NCBI RefSeq assembly: GCF_003265345.1
Contig: NZ_QFWW01000029.1
Location: 62,001-126,000 of the forward strand
DNA length: 64,000 nucleotides
Direction of reading: 5' to 3'
DNA from: Lentzea terrae
GTDB lineage: Bacteria > Actinomycetota > Actinomycetes > Mycobacteriales > Pseudonocardiaceae
Part shown: in pieces, positions 1 to 9,046 of the stretch
How positions within the stretch are numbered: position 1 is the stretch's first letter
Layout of the letters: every line of letters starts with the position of its first letter
Position numbers and translations under genes: made by a program
The notes under the pieces: model-generated
Told to the model about the DNA's origin: nothing
The model's database searches: none
Seen by the model: only the letters and a program-made list of their open reading frames with translations

Positions 1-1808
1 AAGACCGGGAAGCGGGTGTGCAGGGTCTTGCCCATGCCGATGCGTTGGGCGCCTTGGCCGGTGAAGAGGAACGCCTGCTTGGCGCGGGCCGCCGTGCCCT
101 GGATGAGGCCGGGAGTGGTGGTGCCGTTCGCGAGGGCTTCGAGGCCGGTGCGGAGGTCGCCGGCGATCGCCGCGCGGTGGTCGAACGACGCGCGGGTGGT
201 GGCGAGCGAGTAGGCGAGGTCGAGGGGTTCGGCGTCGACGTCGAGGAGTCGCTCGGCCTGGGCGCGCAACGCCTCCCGCGACCGGCCCGACACCAGGAAC
301 GGCACCGCGCCCGACTGAATCGATCCCGCCTGGCCCCCCTGGGGGGAGAACGAGGTCCCCACTCCAAGCGTCCCACGAGGGGCCGACGATTCCTGGGGTT
401 GAAGATCGGCAGTGGCGGAGTTGTCCACAGGGGCCGAGCTGTCCACAGGTTCGGGGTCTGGGGCTTGCTCGATGATGGTGTGTGCGTTAGTGCCGGAGAG
501 GCCGAAGGAGGAGACGGCGGCTCGGCGGGGTTGGCCGGTTGAGGGCCACGGGGTGTTGGAGGTGGCCAGCTGGATGGCGCCGGCGTCCCAGTCGACGTGG
601 CTTGACGGGGTGTCCACGCCGAGGGTCTGGGGGACGACGCCCGCGCGGATGGCCATGATCATCTTGATCACGCCGGCCACGCCCGCGGCGGCCTGGGTGT
701 GGCTGATGTTGGACTTGATCGAGCCGAGCAACAGCGGCTGGTCAGCAGGACGGCTGCGGCCGTAGGTGGCCAGGAGGGCCTGGGCCTCTACCGGGTCGCC
801 CAGGACCGTGCCGGTGCCGTGGGCCTCCACTACGTCGATCTGGTCGCTGGTCAGGCGGGCGTTCAGCAGGGCGGACTTGATCACGCGTTGCTGGGAGGGG
901 CCGTTCGGGGCCGTCAAGCCGTTCGAGGCGCCGTCCTGGTTGACGGCGGAACCGCGCAGGACGGCCAGAACCTCGTGGCCGTTGCGACGAGCGTCGGAGA
1001 GGCGCTCGAGTACGAGCATGCCCACGCCCTCGGACCAGCCCGTGCCGTCGGCCGAGTCGGCGAACGAGCGGCAGCGGCCGTCGGAGGACAGGCCGCCCTG
1101 ACGGGAGAACTCCACGAAGGTCGCGGGGTTCGCCATGACGGTGACACCGCCGGCCAGGGCCAGGGAGGATTCACCGGCGCGCAGTGACTGCATCGCCAGG
1201 TGCATTGCCACCAAAGAAGAAGAGCAGGCGGTGTCGAGGGTGACGGACGGACCGACGAAGCCGAGGGTGTAGGAGATGCGGCCCGAGATCACCGAGTTCG
1301 ACGATCCCAGCAGGACCATGCCCTCGCCGCCCTCACCGGGGCCGAGCTGGTAGTCCTGGTTCATCGCGCCCGCGAAGACGGCGGTGGCGGAACCCTTCAG
1401 CTGCTGCGGGTCGATGCCCGCTCGCTCCAGGGCTTCCCAGGTGACCTCGAGCAGCACGCGCTGCTGCGGGTTCATGCCCAGGGCCTCGCGCGGGGAGATG
1501 CCGAAGAAGTCCGCGTCGAACTCGCCGGCGCCCTCCAGGAAGCCGCCCTGGTCGCTCGACGACAGGGCGAGCATCTCCGGGTCCCAGCCGCGATCCGTTG
1601 GGAAGGCGCGGATGCCGTGCTCGCCGTTCACGACCATCTGCCACAGATCTTCGGGACTGCGCACCCCGCCGGGGAAACGGCAGCCGATGCCGACGACGGC
1701 GATCGGTTCCGACGCGGCCGCTTCGAGGTCCTGCAGGCGCCGCTTGGTGCGCTGAAGGTCCGTACTGGCCCGGCGGAGGTAGTCCCGGAGCTTCTGTTCG
1801 TTGTCCAT
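1..1808 (-). CDS. Modular type I polyketide synthase, N-terminal part (docking-KS-start of AT)
   Basis: Partial gene leaving the left edge. The first ~33 residues (start MDNEQKLRDYLRR) are charged and helical, as in the N-terminal docking domains that receive a chain from an upstream PKS protein. A complete ketosynthase follows: Cys195 in TACSSS, His330 in EAHGTGT and His370 in KSNISHTQ (Ser where KSNIGHTQ is usual). An alanine/proline-rich linker leads to the first acyltransferase motif, FLFTGQGAQRIGMG. With an active-site Cys and a docking helix this is an extension module, not a loading module. Extender choice cannot be read because the rest of AT is missing. It lies downstream of the P450 and crotonyl-CoA reductase genes on the same strand. 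Confidence 0.95.
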   Translation of the reverse strand, partial: MDNEQKLRDYLRRASTDLQRTKRRLQDLEAAASEPIAVVGIGCRFPGGVRSPEDLWQMVVNGEHGIRAFPTDRGWDPEMLALSSSDQGGFLEGAGEFDADFFGISPREALGMNPQQRVLLEVTWEALERAGIDPQQLKGSATAVFAGAMNQDYQLGPGEGGEGMVLLGSSNSVISGRISYTLGFVGPSVTLDTACSSSLVAMHLAMQSLRAGESSLALAGGVTVMANPATFVEFSRQGGLSSDGRCRSFADSADGTGWSEGVGMLVLERLSDARRNGHEVLAVLRGSAVNQDGASNGLTAPNGPSQQRVIKSALLNARLTSDQIDVVEAHGTGTVLGDPVEAQALLATYGRSRPADQPLLLGSIKSNISHTQAAAGVAGVIKMIMAIRAGVVPQTLGVDTPSSHVDWDAGAIQLATSNTPWPSTGQPRRAAVSSFGLSGTNAHTIIEQAPDPEPVDSSAPVDNSATADLQPQESSAPRGTLGVGTSFSPQGGQAGSIQSGAVPFLVSGRSREALRAQAERLLDVDAEPLDLAYSLATTRASFDHRAAIAGDLRTGLEALANGTTTPGLIQGTAARAKQAFLFTGQGAQRIGMGKTLHTRFPV

Positions 1809-1884
1809 CCCTCAACCCATCTCGAGACGCGACCTGTCAGGAATCCTCGCGTCGGAGCGCCTGGCATACCCCTAGAAACGAACA

Positions 1885-1911
1885 GGGGCGCCTCTACAGG
1901 AGAGGCGCCCC
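1885..1911 (-). terminator. Perfect hairpin between P450 and PKS genes
   Basis: GGGGCGCCTCT, a five-base loop, then the exact complement: an 11-bp GC-rich stem in the 117-bp gap. On the minus strand it follows the P450 stop and is followed by the T-rich TGTTCGTTTCT. It can act as a terminator or attenuator, so the PKS may need its own promoter or readthrough. Confidence 0.7.
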
Positions 1912-1925
1912 ACCAACAGAAAACG

Positions 1926-3140
1926 TCACCAGGTAACGGGAAGCTCCCGCAGCGAGTAGACGATCGCGCCGTCGCGGAAACGCAGTTCGTCGGCCGGTTT
2001 CGCCAACGCCAGCGTCGGAATGCGGGTGATCAGCGTCAGCAGAGCCACCTGAAGTTCCACGCGCGACAGGAACTTCGCGATGCAGCTGTGGATGCCGTGC
2101 CCGAACGCCAGCGGTGTCGAGTCCTTCCGCGTGATGTCCAGGGCGTCGGCGTCGGCGTAAACCGACTCGTCGCGGTCGGCGGACGACAGCAGGGCGATGA
2201 TCCCCTCCCCCGCCTTGATCGGCTGGCCCGCGATCTCCAGGTCCACTTTGGCCACTCGCCCGACACCGCACTGCATCACGTTCTGGTGCCGCAACAACTC
2301 TTCGACGGCGCCGACGATCAGGTCCGGGTTCTCGCGCAGCTTCACGAGCTGCTCCGGGTGTTCCAGCAACGTCAGGATGCTCAACGCGATTGACGACGCC
2401 GTGGTGTCGTAGCCGGCCGACAGGAGCATCATGCCGATGACAACCGCTTCCTCGCGTTTCAGCTCGCCGGCCGCCATCTGGTTCGACACGAGCCGGCCGA
2501 GCACGTCGTCGGTGGGCTCCTTCTCCTTCTGCGCCACCAGCTTCGTCAGATAACCGAAGAGCGCTCCCGCCGCGGCGTTGCGGTGGGCCTGCGACGAGGT
2601 CGTCTCCACCAGGGTGTTGATCCAGCGGCCGAACGCCATGCGGTCCTTGTAGGGGACGCCCAGCAGCTCGCACACGACGGTCAACGGGATCGGGCGCGCG
2701 AAGTGCGTGACCAGGTCGACCGGCTGCGGCAGCTTCAGGATCGCGTCGATCCGCTCGTCCACCAGCTTCTGCGCCGACGGACGGATGTCCTCGGCCCTCT
2801 TCTTGGTGAACATCGACATGATCATGCGCCGGTAGCGGGTGTGGTCCGGCGGGTCGACTGTCACGAACGCGCCCGGCTGCGGGTCCACCGGGAACAGGTA
2901 CCGCGGGTAGCCGGGGTTCATCACCTCGGCGGAGAACCGTTCCGTGTCAGCGAGAAGAGCACGCACGTCGTGATACCTGGCCACCAGCCACGCCGTGTCG
3001 CCCGCCGGTGTGATCACCTTCTGGACCGGGCGGTCGGCGCGCAGCCGGGCGTACTCCGGCGGCAGGTCCAGCGGCCGGTGCGGGTCGCGGGCGAACGGGA
3101 ACGGGCACGCCGAGGCCGGCGCGATTACTTCTTCCGTCAT
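1926..3140 (-). CDS. Cytochrome P450 (CYP105/107-like) of the polyketide locus
   Basis: 404 residues, the normal length of a soluble bacterial class I P450. Visible landmarks are the I-helix oxygen-activation motif AGYDTT (242-247), the ExxR motif ending at Arg284, and the heme loop FGHGIHSCIA with Cys353 as the iron ligand; the last position is Ala instead of the more common Gly. It needs ferredoxin and reductase, neither encoded here. It starts 12 bp after the crotonyl-CoA reductase stop and precedes the PKS, so a tailoring oxidation of the polyketide is the natural inference. The substrate cannot be deduced. Confidence 0.93.
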   Translation of the reverse strand: MTEEVIAPASACPFPFARDPHRPLDLPPEYARLRADRPVQKVITPAGDTAWLVARYHDVRALLADTERFSAEVMNPGYPRYLFPVDPQPGAFVTVDPPDHTRYRRMIMSMFTKKRAEDIRPSAQKLVDERIDAILKLPQPVDLVTHFARPIPLTVVCELLGVPYKDRMAFGRWINTLVETTSSQAHRNAAAGALFGYLTKLVAQKEKEPTDDVLGRLVSNQMAAGELKREEAVVIGMMLLSAGYDTTASSIALSILTLLEHPEQLVKLRENPDLIVGAVEELLRHQNVMQCGVGRVAKVDLEIAGQPIKAGEGIIALLSSADRDESVYADADALDITRKDSTPLAFGHGIHSCIAKFLSRVELQVALLTLITRIPTLALAKPADELRFRDGAIVYSLRELPVTW

Positions 3141-3152
3141 CGCGGGAAACCT

Positions 3153-4475
3153 TCAGTCGGAGGTGCGGAATCGGTTGATCGCGTCGATGTTCCTGTCGCG
3201 CAGCTCGTGGTCCAGCACGCCCAGGCCCTCCGCCGGTGCCAGGCACAGCACGCCGACCTTGCCCTGGTGCGCGTTGCGGTGCACGTCGTGAGCGGCCTGG
3301 CCGGTGTCTTCGAGCGAGTACACCTTGGACAGTGTCGGGTGGATTTTGCCCTTGGCCACCAACCGGTTCGCCTCCCAGGCCTCGCGGTAGTTGGCGAAGT
3401 GGGACGAGATGATGTGCTTGAGGTTCATCCACAGGTAGCGGTTGTCGTATTGGTGCAGGTAACCGGACGTCGACGCGCAGGTGACGATCTTGCCGCCCTT
3501 GCGCGCGACGAAGACGCTGGCACCGAACGTCTCGCGGCCCGGATGTTCGAAGACGATGTCCGGGTCCTCGCCGCCGGTCAGCTCACGGATGCGCGCGCCG
3601 AACCGCTTCCACTCGCGCGGATCCTGCGTGTGCTCGTCCTTCCAGAACCGGTAGCCCTCGGCGGAGCGGTCGATGATCAACGAGGCGCCCATCGCGCGGC
3701 AGATCTCCGCCTTGTCCGGCGATGACACGACACAGACAGGGGTTGCGCCGCCGTTCAAAGCGAACTGCGTGGCGTAGGAACCAAGTCCGCCGGACGCGCC
3801 CCAGATCAGCACGGTGTCGCCCTGCTTCATGTTGCCGCCGTTCACAGACACCAGCTGCCGGTACGCGGTGGAGTTGACCAGACCGGGCGAGGCGGCCTCT
3901 TCCCAGGTCAGGTGCTCGGGCTTCGGCATCAGCTGGTTCGCCTTGACCAGCGCCAGGTCGGCCAGGCCGCCGAAGTTCGTCTCGAAGCCCCAGATCCGCT
4001 GCTGCGGGTCGAGCATCGTGTCGTTGTGGCCGTCCGGGTGCTCCAACGGCACGTCCAGGCAGTGCGCGACCACGCGATCGCCCGGCTGCCACACCGTCAC
4101 GCCAGGCCCGACGCGCAGCACGACGCCGGCGAGGTCGGACCCCACCACGTGGTACGGCAGATCGTGCCGGCCGCCCAGCCGGCGCAGGAACCCGAACGTC
4201 GACAGCGGCTCGAAGATCGAGGTCCACACGGTGTTGTAGTTGATCGCGGACGCCATCACGGCGATCAACGCCTCACCCGGCGCGAGCTCCGGCGTCGCCA
4301 CCTCCCGAACTCGAAGCGACTGCCGCGGGTCCTTGTCGCGAGTCTCAAGCCCCGCGAACATCTCCGTGTCGCTCTCCTGCACGACGACGGCGCGGTAGCT
4401 CTCCGGCACCGGAAGCGCCTCGAAGTCCCGCGCCACCGCGTCGTCCGATTCGATAGCGCTGAGGATCTCGCTCAT
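3153..4475 (-). CDS. ccr: Crotonyl-CoA carboxylase/reductase
   Basis: 440 residues, usual length for CCR of the zinc-less medium-chain dehydrogenase superfamily. The family performs NADPH-dependent reductive carboxylation of 2-enoyl-CoA to (2S)-alkylmalonyl-CoA, an extender unit for polyketides. Visible landmarks: INYNTVW with the conserved active-site Asn, the Phe-Glu pair in IWGFETNFGG, the nucleotide-binding WGASGGLGSYATQ, the HPGRETFGAS loop and the conserved His in KHIISSHFANY. It leads the CCR-P450-PKS gene string, which suggests the PKS takes ethylmalonyl-CoA or a longer alkylmalonyl-CoA at one module. Chain-length preference was not resolved. Confidence 0.95.
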   Translation of the reverse strand: MSEILSAIESDDAVARDFEALPVPESYRAVVVQESDTEMFAGLETRDKDPRQSLRVREVATPELAPGEALIAVMASAINYNTVWTSIFEPLSTFGFLRRLGGRHDLPYHVVGSDLAGVVLRVGPGVTVWQPGDRVVAHCLDVPLEHPDGHNDTMLDPQQRIWGFETNFGGLADLALVKANQLMPKPEHLTWEEAASPGLVNSTAYRQLVSVNGGNMKQGDTVLIWGASGGLGSYATQFALNGGATPVCVVSSPDKAEICRAMGASLIIDRSAEGYRFWKDEHTQDPREWKRFGARIRELTGGEDPDIVFEHPGRETFGASVFVARKGGKIVTCASTSGYLHQYDNRYLWMNLKHIISSHFANYREAWEANRLVAKGKIHPTLSKVYSLEDTGQAAHDVHRNAHQGKVGVLCLAPAEGLGVLDHELRDRNIDAINRFRTSD

Positions 4476-4476
4476 G

Positions 4477-4506
4477 CCCTAGACGGTAGGAGAGCGAACG
4501 CTAGGG
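4477..4506. promoter_or_regulatory. Symmetric inverted repeat in the divergent 32-bp gap
   Basis: CCCTAG and CTAGGG, 18 bases apart, fill almost all of the space between the divergent ccr and ABC exporter start codons. Each gene therefore reads CTAGGG, one base, ATG. There is no ordinary Shine-Dalgarno spacing on either side. It may be a shared control site, or the exporter may really start at a downstream GTG. Function is inferred only. Confidence 0.35.
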
Positions 4507-4507
4507 A

Positions 4508-6268
4508 ATGCCCGCGAGAAACTGCGGTGTGCTGGACCGCGTGCTCGTCAGATTCCTGAACACCCACCTCCGGCCGTACCGGGGAACACTCGTGCTCCTG
4601 GTGGTGCTCCAGCTGGTCCAGACGGCCGCGACCCTGCTGCTGCCCACGCTCAACGCGCAGATCATCGACAACGGGGTGCTCCGCGGCGACGCCGGCTACA
4701 TCTGGGGTACCGGCCTCACCATGCTCGGGGTGGCCGCGGTGCAGATCCTCACCGCGAGCGGCGCGATGCTGCTCAGCTCCCGCATGTCCGCCGGCCTCGG
4801 CAGGGACCTGCGGCACAAGGTGTTCCGCAAGGTCATGAACCTGTCGGCACGCGAAGTCGACCAGATCGGCGCGCCGTCGCTGATCACCAGGACCGTCAAC
4901 GACGTCCAGCAGGTCCAGAGCATCGTCCTGACCACCGCCGACGTCGCCGTGTCGGCGATCATCATGTGCGTCGGCGGTGTCGCGCTGGCGCTGGTGCAGG
5001 ACGTGCCGGTGTCGACGATCCTGATCGCACTGGTGGCGATCGTGATCATCGGTCTGGTCCTGATGCTGCGCAGGCTCTCGCCGTTCTACGAGGCGATGCA
5101 GACCTTCCTGGACCGCATCAACCACCTGCTGCGCGAGCAGATCACCGGAGTGCGGGTGATCCGGGCGTTCGTCCGCGACCAGCACGAACGCGGCCGCTTC
5201 GACGCCACCAACCGCGACCTCTACGGCACGACGCTGCGGGTCGGCCGGATCATGGCGGCACTGCCGGTGATGGTCATGACCGTGATGAACGTGCTGACCG
5301 TCGCGATCATCTGGTTCTCCGGCCACCGCATCGACAACGGCACCATGCAGCTCGGCGCACTGCTCGCGCTGCTGTCCTACGTCACGCTGATCATCGTCGC
5401 GATCATCATGGCGATGCTGGTCTTCACCGAAGCCCCGCGCGCGGCGGTGTCCGCCGGCCGCGTGAACGAGGTGCTGCGGGCTCAGTCCAGCATCAAGCCG
5501 CCCGAAAAGCCCGTCAAAACGATGAAAGCCCAGGGCCACCTGGAGCTCCGCGCTGCCACGTTCGGCTATCCAGGCGCGGAAAAACCGGTGCTGCGCGACG
5601 TCGACCTCGTCGCCAGACCGGGCGAGACGATCGCGATCCTCGGCAGCACGGGAAGCGGCAAGTCGACGCTCCTGTCGCTCGCGTTGCGGCTGTACGACGT
5701 CACGGGCGGCGAGGTGCGGATCAACGGCGTGGACATCCGCGACCTGGATCCGTTGGCACTGCACGAGGTCGTCGGGTACGTGCCGCAGAAGGCGCACCTG
5801 TTCAGCGGCACGATCGCGTCGAACCTCCGGTACGGCAAGGAAGACGCTTCGGACGACGAGCTGTGGCACGCGCTGGAGATCGCGCAGGCCGCCGAGTTCG
5901 TCCGGCCGCTCGGCCTGGACGCGCCGATCAGCCAGGGCGGCTCGAACGTCTCAGGTGGACAGCGGCAACGACTCGCGATCGCCCGAACACTGGTGCGAAA
6001 ACCCGAGATCTACCTGCTCGACGACTGCTTCTCCGCGCTCGACCTCGGCACCGAGGCCCGGTTGCGCAACGCCCTGGCACAAGAACTCGGCACCGCCACG
6101 ATCCTGCTGGTGACGCAACGGATCAGCACCGTCGAGGCGGCGTCGCGGGTCATCGTGCTGGAGGACGGCCAGGTCGTCGGCTCCGGCACGCACGCGGAGC
6201 TGATCGGCACCAACCAGACCTACCGGGAGATCGCCCTCTCCCAGCCTGTTGGAGGGGCCGTCGGATGA
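4508..6268 (+). CDS. ABC exporter half-transporter, subunit 1 (membrane + ATPase)
   Basis: 586 residues: a six-helix exporter membrane domain (about 1-310) and a nucleotide-binding domain. Walker A is LGSTGSGKST, the signature NVSGGQRQR is intact, but Walker B reads YLLDDCFSALD, so the catalytic Glu is Asp. Its partner gene overlaps it by four bases and has a degenerate signature. This is the standard asymmetric heterodimer with one weak ATP site. Next to PKS genes it probably exports the product and gives self-resistance. The ATG at 4508 has no good ribosome site; a GTG near 4529 is an alternative. Confidence 0.92.
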   Translation: MPARNCGVLDRVLVRFLNTHLRPYRGTLVLLVVLQLVQTAATLLLPTLNAQIIDNGVLRGDAGYIWGTGLTMLGVAAVQILTASGAMLLSSRMSAGLGRDLRHKVFRKVMNLSAREVDQIGAPSLITRTVNDVQQVQSIVLTTADVAVSAIIMCVGGVALALVQDVPVSTILIALVAIVIIGLVLMLRRLSPFYEAMQTFLDRINHLLREQITGVRVIRAFVRDQHERGRFDATNRDLYGTTLRVGRIMAALPVMVMTVMNVLTVAIIWFSGHRIDNGTMQLGALLALLSYVTLIIVAIIMAMLVFTEAPRAAVSAGRVNEVLRAQSSIKPPEKPVKTMKAQGHLELRAATFGYPGAEKPVLRDVDLVARPGETIAILGSTGSGKSTLLSLALRLYDVTGGEVRINGVDIRDLDPLALHEVVGYVPQKAHLFSGTIASNLRYGKEDASDDELWHALEIAQAAEFVRPLGLDAPISQGGSNVSGGQRQRLAIARTLVRKPEIYLLDDCFSALDLGTEARLRNALAQELGTATILLVTQRISTVEAASRVIVLEDGQVVGSGTHAELIGTNQTYREIALSQPVGGAVG

Positions 6269-8151
6269 CACTGCTCGCAGATCCCGAAGTGCCCGTCGAG
6301 GCCGAGGAACGACGCAAACCCAGCACCAGCAAGAGGTTGTTCGGGTTGCTGCTGCCGTACCGGGGCAAGCTGGTCGTGATCGGGTTGCTCGCGGTCGTGT
6401 CGATCGGGCTCAACCTGCTCGGCCCGATCCTGCTCGGCCGCGCCACCGACCTCATCTTCACCGGCCTGGTCGGCCGCACGCTGCCCGCCGGCGCCACCGA
6501 GGAGCAGATCCTCGCCCAGCTGCGGGACCAGGGCAAGGACACGCTCGCCAACGTCATCAGCACCGTCGACGTCGTACCCGGCCAGGGCGTCGACTTCGGC
6601 GCGCTCGGCCAGCTGCTGCTCGTGATCATGGGCCTGTACGTGGTCGGGTCGCTGAGCATGCTGGTGCAGGGCCGGGTCGTCACGAACATCGTCCAGCACG
6701 CGGTCTACCAGCTGCGCGAGGAGATCGACGCGAAGCTCACCCGGCTGCCGTTGTCCTACTTCGACCGCAACCCGCGCGGCGAGGTGCTCTCCCGCGTCTC
6801 CAACGACGTCGACAACCTGCAGCGGACCGTGCAGCTGTCGATCGGCCAGATGCTCACGTCCGTCATCAGCGTCTTCGGCGTGCTGGCGATCATGCTGGTG
6901 ATCTCCGTCGAACTGGCCGTGCTGGTGCTGGTCTGCGTGCCGATCGCGCTGGTGCTGGCCGCGTGGATCTCCAAGCGCGCCATGCCGAAGTTCGCCGAGC
7001 AGTGGCAGTCGACGGGTGTGTTGAACGCGCACGTCGAGGAGATGTACAGCGGGCACGCGCTGATCACCGCGTTCGGGCGTCAGGAGCAGGCCGCGCGGGA
7101 GTTCGCCGAGCGCAACGAGACCATGTACCGGTCGTCGTTCAGCGCGCAGGCGATCTCCGGCCTGATCGGGCCCGCGACCCGGTTCATCACCGATCTCAAC
7201 TACGTGCTGGTGGCCGTCGTCGGCGCGTTGCGGGTGGCCGGCGGGAGTGTGTCGATCGGTGACGTGCAGGCGTTCATCCAGTACTCCGGCATGTTCTCCC
7301 GGCCGATCATCGACGTCGCGAACTTCTCCGGCCAGCTGCAGTCCGGGATCGCGTCGGCGCAGCGGGTGTTCGAGCTGCTGGACGAGCCGGAGCAGTCCGC
7401 TGCACCTGCCAAGCCCGCTGTCGTCTCCCCCGTCTGCGGCCACGTCGAGTTCTCGCGCGTCTCGTTCCGGTACACCCCGGAGAAGCCGCTGATCGACGAC
7501 CTGTCGCTCACGGCGGCACCTGGCCAGCTCGTCGCGATCGTCGGGCCGACGGGTGCCGGCAAGACGACGCTGGGCAACCTGTTGCTGCGGTTCTACGACC
7601 TTCAGAGCGGCCGGATCCTGTTGGACGGCACGGACATCACGGCGATGACCCGGGATGATCTGCGGTCGGCGATCGGGCTGGTCTCGCAGGACACGTGGCT
7701 GTTCGAGGGCACGATCGCCGAGAACATCGCCTACGGACGACCTGGGGCGACTCGGGAAGAGGTGGTCGAGGCCGCGAAAGCCATGTGCGTCGACCGGTTC
7801 GTGCGGTCGCTGCCCGACGGCTACGACACGGTGCTCGACGAGGAGCACGGCGGGCTGTCCGCGGGTGAACGACAGCTGATCACGCTCGCCCGCGCGTTCC
7901 TCGCCCAGCCGGCGATCCTGCTGCTGGACGAGGCCACGTCGTCGATCGACACCCGCACCGAGGTGCTGATCCAGCAGGCGATGACGTCGCTGCGGGCCGG
8001 GCGGACCAGCTTCGTGATCGCGCATCGGCTGTCCACGATCCGCAACGCCGACCTCATCGTCGTGATGGACCAGGGTGCGGTGGTGGAACGGGGCACGCAC
8101 GAGGAGCTCATCGCTGCCAACGGCTACTACGCCCGGCTGCACACCGCCTGA
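6265..8151 (+). CDS. ABC exporter half-transporter, subunit 2 (membrane + ATPase)
   Basis: 628 residues starting at the ATG of an ATGA overlap with subunit 1, preceded by GGAGGGG. It has an extended first periplasmic/extracellular loop, six membrane helices and an ATPase with Walker A VGPTGAGKTT and a canonical Walker B ILLLDEATSSID. The signature is GGLSAGERQ instead of LSGGQ. Subunit 1 Walker residues plus this signature form the degenerate site, while subunit 2 Walker residues plus subunit 1 signature form the consensus site. Polyene macrolide clusters carry similar adjacent pairs (NysG/NysH type); homology to those specifically was not tested. Confidence 0.93.
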   Translation: MTLLADPEVPVEAEERRKPSTSKRLFGLLLPYRGKLVVIGLLAVVSIGLNLLGPILLGRATDLIFTGLVGRTLPAGATEEQILAQLRDQGKDTLANVISTVDVVPGQGVDFGALGQLLLVIMGLYVVGSLSMLVQGRVVTNIVQHAVYQLREEIDAKLTRLPLSYFDRNPRGEVLSRVSNDVDNLQRTVQLSIGQMLTSVISVFGVLAIMLVISVELAVLVLVCVPIALVLAAWISKRAMPKFAEQWQSTGVLNAHVEEMYSGHALITAFGRQEQAAREFAERNETMYRSSFSAQAISGLIGPATRFITDLNYVLVAVVGALRVAGGSVSIGDVQAFIQYSGMFSRPIIDVANFSGQLQSGIASAQRVFELLDEPEQSAAPAKPAVVSPVCGHVEFSRVSFRYTPEKPLIDDLSLTAAPGQLVAIVGPTGAGKTTLGNLLLRFYDLQSGRILLDGTDITAMTRDDLRSAIGLVSQDTWLFEGTIAENIAYGRPGATREEVVEAAKAMCVDRFVRSLPDGYDTVLDEEHGGLSAGERQLITLARAFLAQPAILLLDEATSSIDTRTEVLIQQAMTSLRAGRTSFVIAHRLSTIRNADLIVVMDQGAVVERGTHEELIAANGYYARLHTA

Positions 8152-8227
8152 ACGTGGAGGGCACGGCACGTCTGACGGCAGGCCCGACGACCACCGGCCG
8201 CGTGAGGAGTCGGGTGTCGAGAGAAGC

Positions 8228-8365
8228 GTGGAGTACGCGGACGACCGCACGATCACCTGGCGTGCGCCGGCAGCGCGAAAGCTGACCATCGCGGTGGCGT
8301 GGAGCGAGCCGACGGACGACCCGGCGACGTGGTTCGCCGTCGACCTGCCGTTCCAGCGGCACTAA
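8228..8365 (+). CDS. Small hypothetical ORF or gene remnant
   Basis: About 45 residues from a GTG, with protein-like composition (for example KLTIAVAWSEPTDDPATWF). It fills the gap after the ABC exporter and overlaps the convergent isomerase-like gene by four bases. No family recognised. It looks like the tail of a larger domain, so a remnant is as likely as a real short gene. Confidence 0.25.
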   Translation: MEYADDRTITWRAPAARKLTIAVAWSEPTDDPATWFAVDLPFQRH

Positions 8366-9003
8366 CCCAGGACGAACGGGATCGCGAGGTCCCCCAGCTC
8401 GGCGCGCTCCGCCTCGGTCGGGGCGCGCCGTCCCGTTCCCACCAGCAGCACATCGGTGGACGACCAGTGCGCGGGGAACGCGCCGGCGATCTGCTCCAGC
8501 ATCTCGCGGCACCTGGCCAGCGACGACGCCGACGGGCCGGCCAGGTGCGGCAGGTGGGCGACCAGGTCGAGGTGGTGCAGCGTCCACTCCCAGACGTAAG
8601 CGCCCAGGTAGCCGGCCGTGCACAGCACCATGTCCTGGGTGCTGACCTTCAACGTCGGATCGGCCAGCTGCGCCGCCCGCAGCGCCGCCTGGCCCACGTC
8701 GTCGACGTGGTGTTTCAGCATCCACGGTTCGTCGTAGGCCGCGGCGAGCCGGACCGTCAACGCCGCGAGCGGGTCGTCAGCGGGTGCGTGCGAGACCTTC
8801 CAGTAGGTCACGGAGTCGTGCGTGACGAGGTCTGCGGTGGGTGTCACCAGCGTGATCAGCACGTCCTGCGCGTCGATCACCAGATGGCACACCAGGTCCC
8901 GCACCAGCCAGCCCGCGCACCCGGACGGCTGGGCGAAGTCGGAGTCGGTGAGCTCGCCGACCGCTTCGAGAAGCGCCCCCAGGGCAAGCGAAAAAGAGTC
9001 CAC
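8362..9003 (-). CDS. Mycothiol-dependent maleylpyruvate isomerase / DinB-like protein
   Basis: 213 residues from a GTG. The N-terminal half fits the actinobacterial maleylpyruvate-isomerase/DinB-like four-helix fold: a conserved tryptophan loop (GCAGWLVRDLVCHL) followed by helices with histidines (HLVIDAQD, WEWTLHHLDLV) that usually form the metal site. Members are thiol-linked enzymes or of unknown role; the substrate here is unknown. A 7-bp inverted repeat (CAGCCGC, positions 9003-9025) lies at the start codon, downstream of the GDP-mannose dehydratase. Link to the polyketide locus is positional only. Confidence 0.7.
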   Translation of the reverse strand: MDSFSLALGALLEAVGELTDSDFAQPSGCAGWLVRDLVCHLVIDAQDVLITLVTPTADLVTHDSVTYWKVSHAPADDPLAALTVRLAAAYDEPWMLKHHVDDVGQAALRAAQLADPTLKVSTQDMVLCTAGYLGAYVWEWTLHHLDLVAHLPHLAGPSASSLARCREMLEQIAGAFPAHWSSTDVLLVGTGRRAPTEAERAELGDLAIPFVLG

Positions 9004-9046
9004 AGCCGCAAAACTACAGCGGCTGCGGACTCCCGGCAGAGGATCT

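Noticed and set aside
4966..8151. A single 1061-residue frame covering the exporter pair
   Set aside because: Only its second half (from 6265) is the real ABC subunit; the first half is an out-of-frame reading of subunit 1 with arginine-rich composition.
6220..8289. Long antisense open frame of 689 codons
   Set aside because: Composition is arginine/aspartate/glycine-rich without motifs; typical shadow of a GC-rich coding region.
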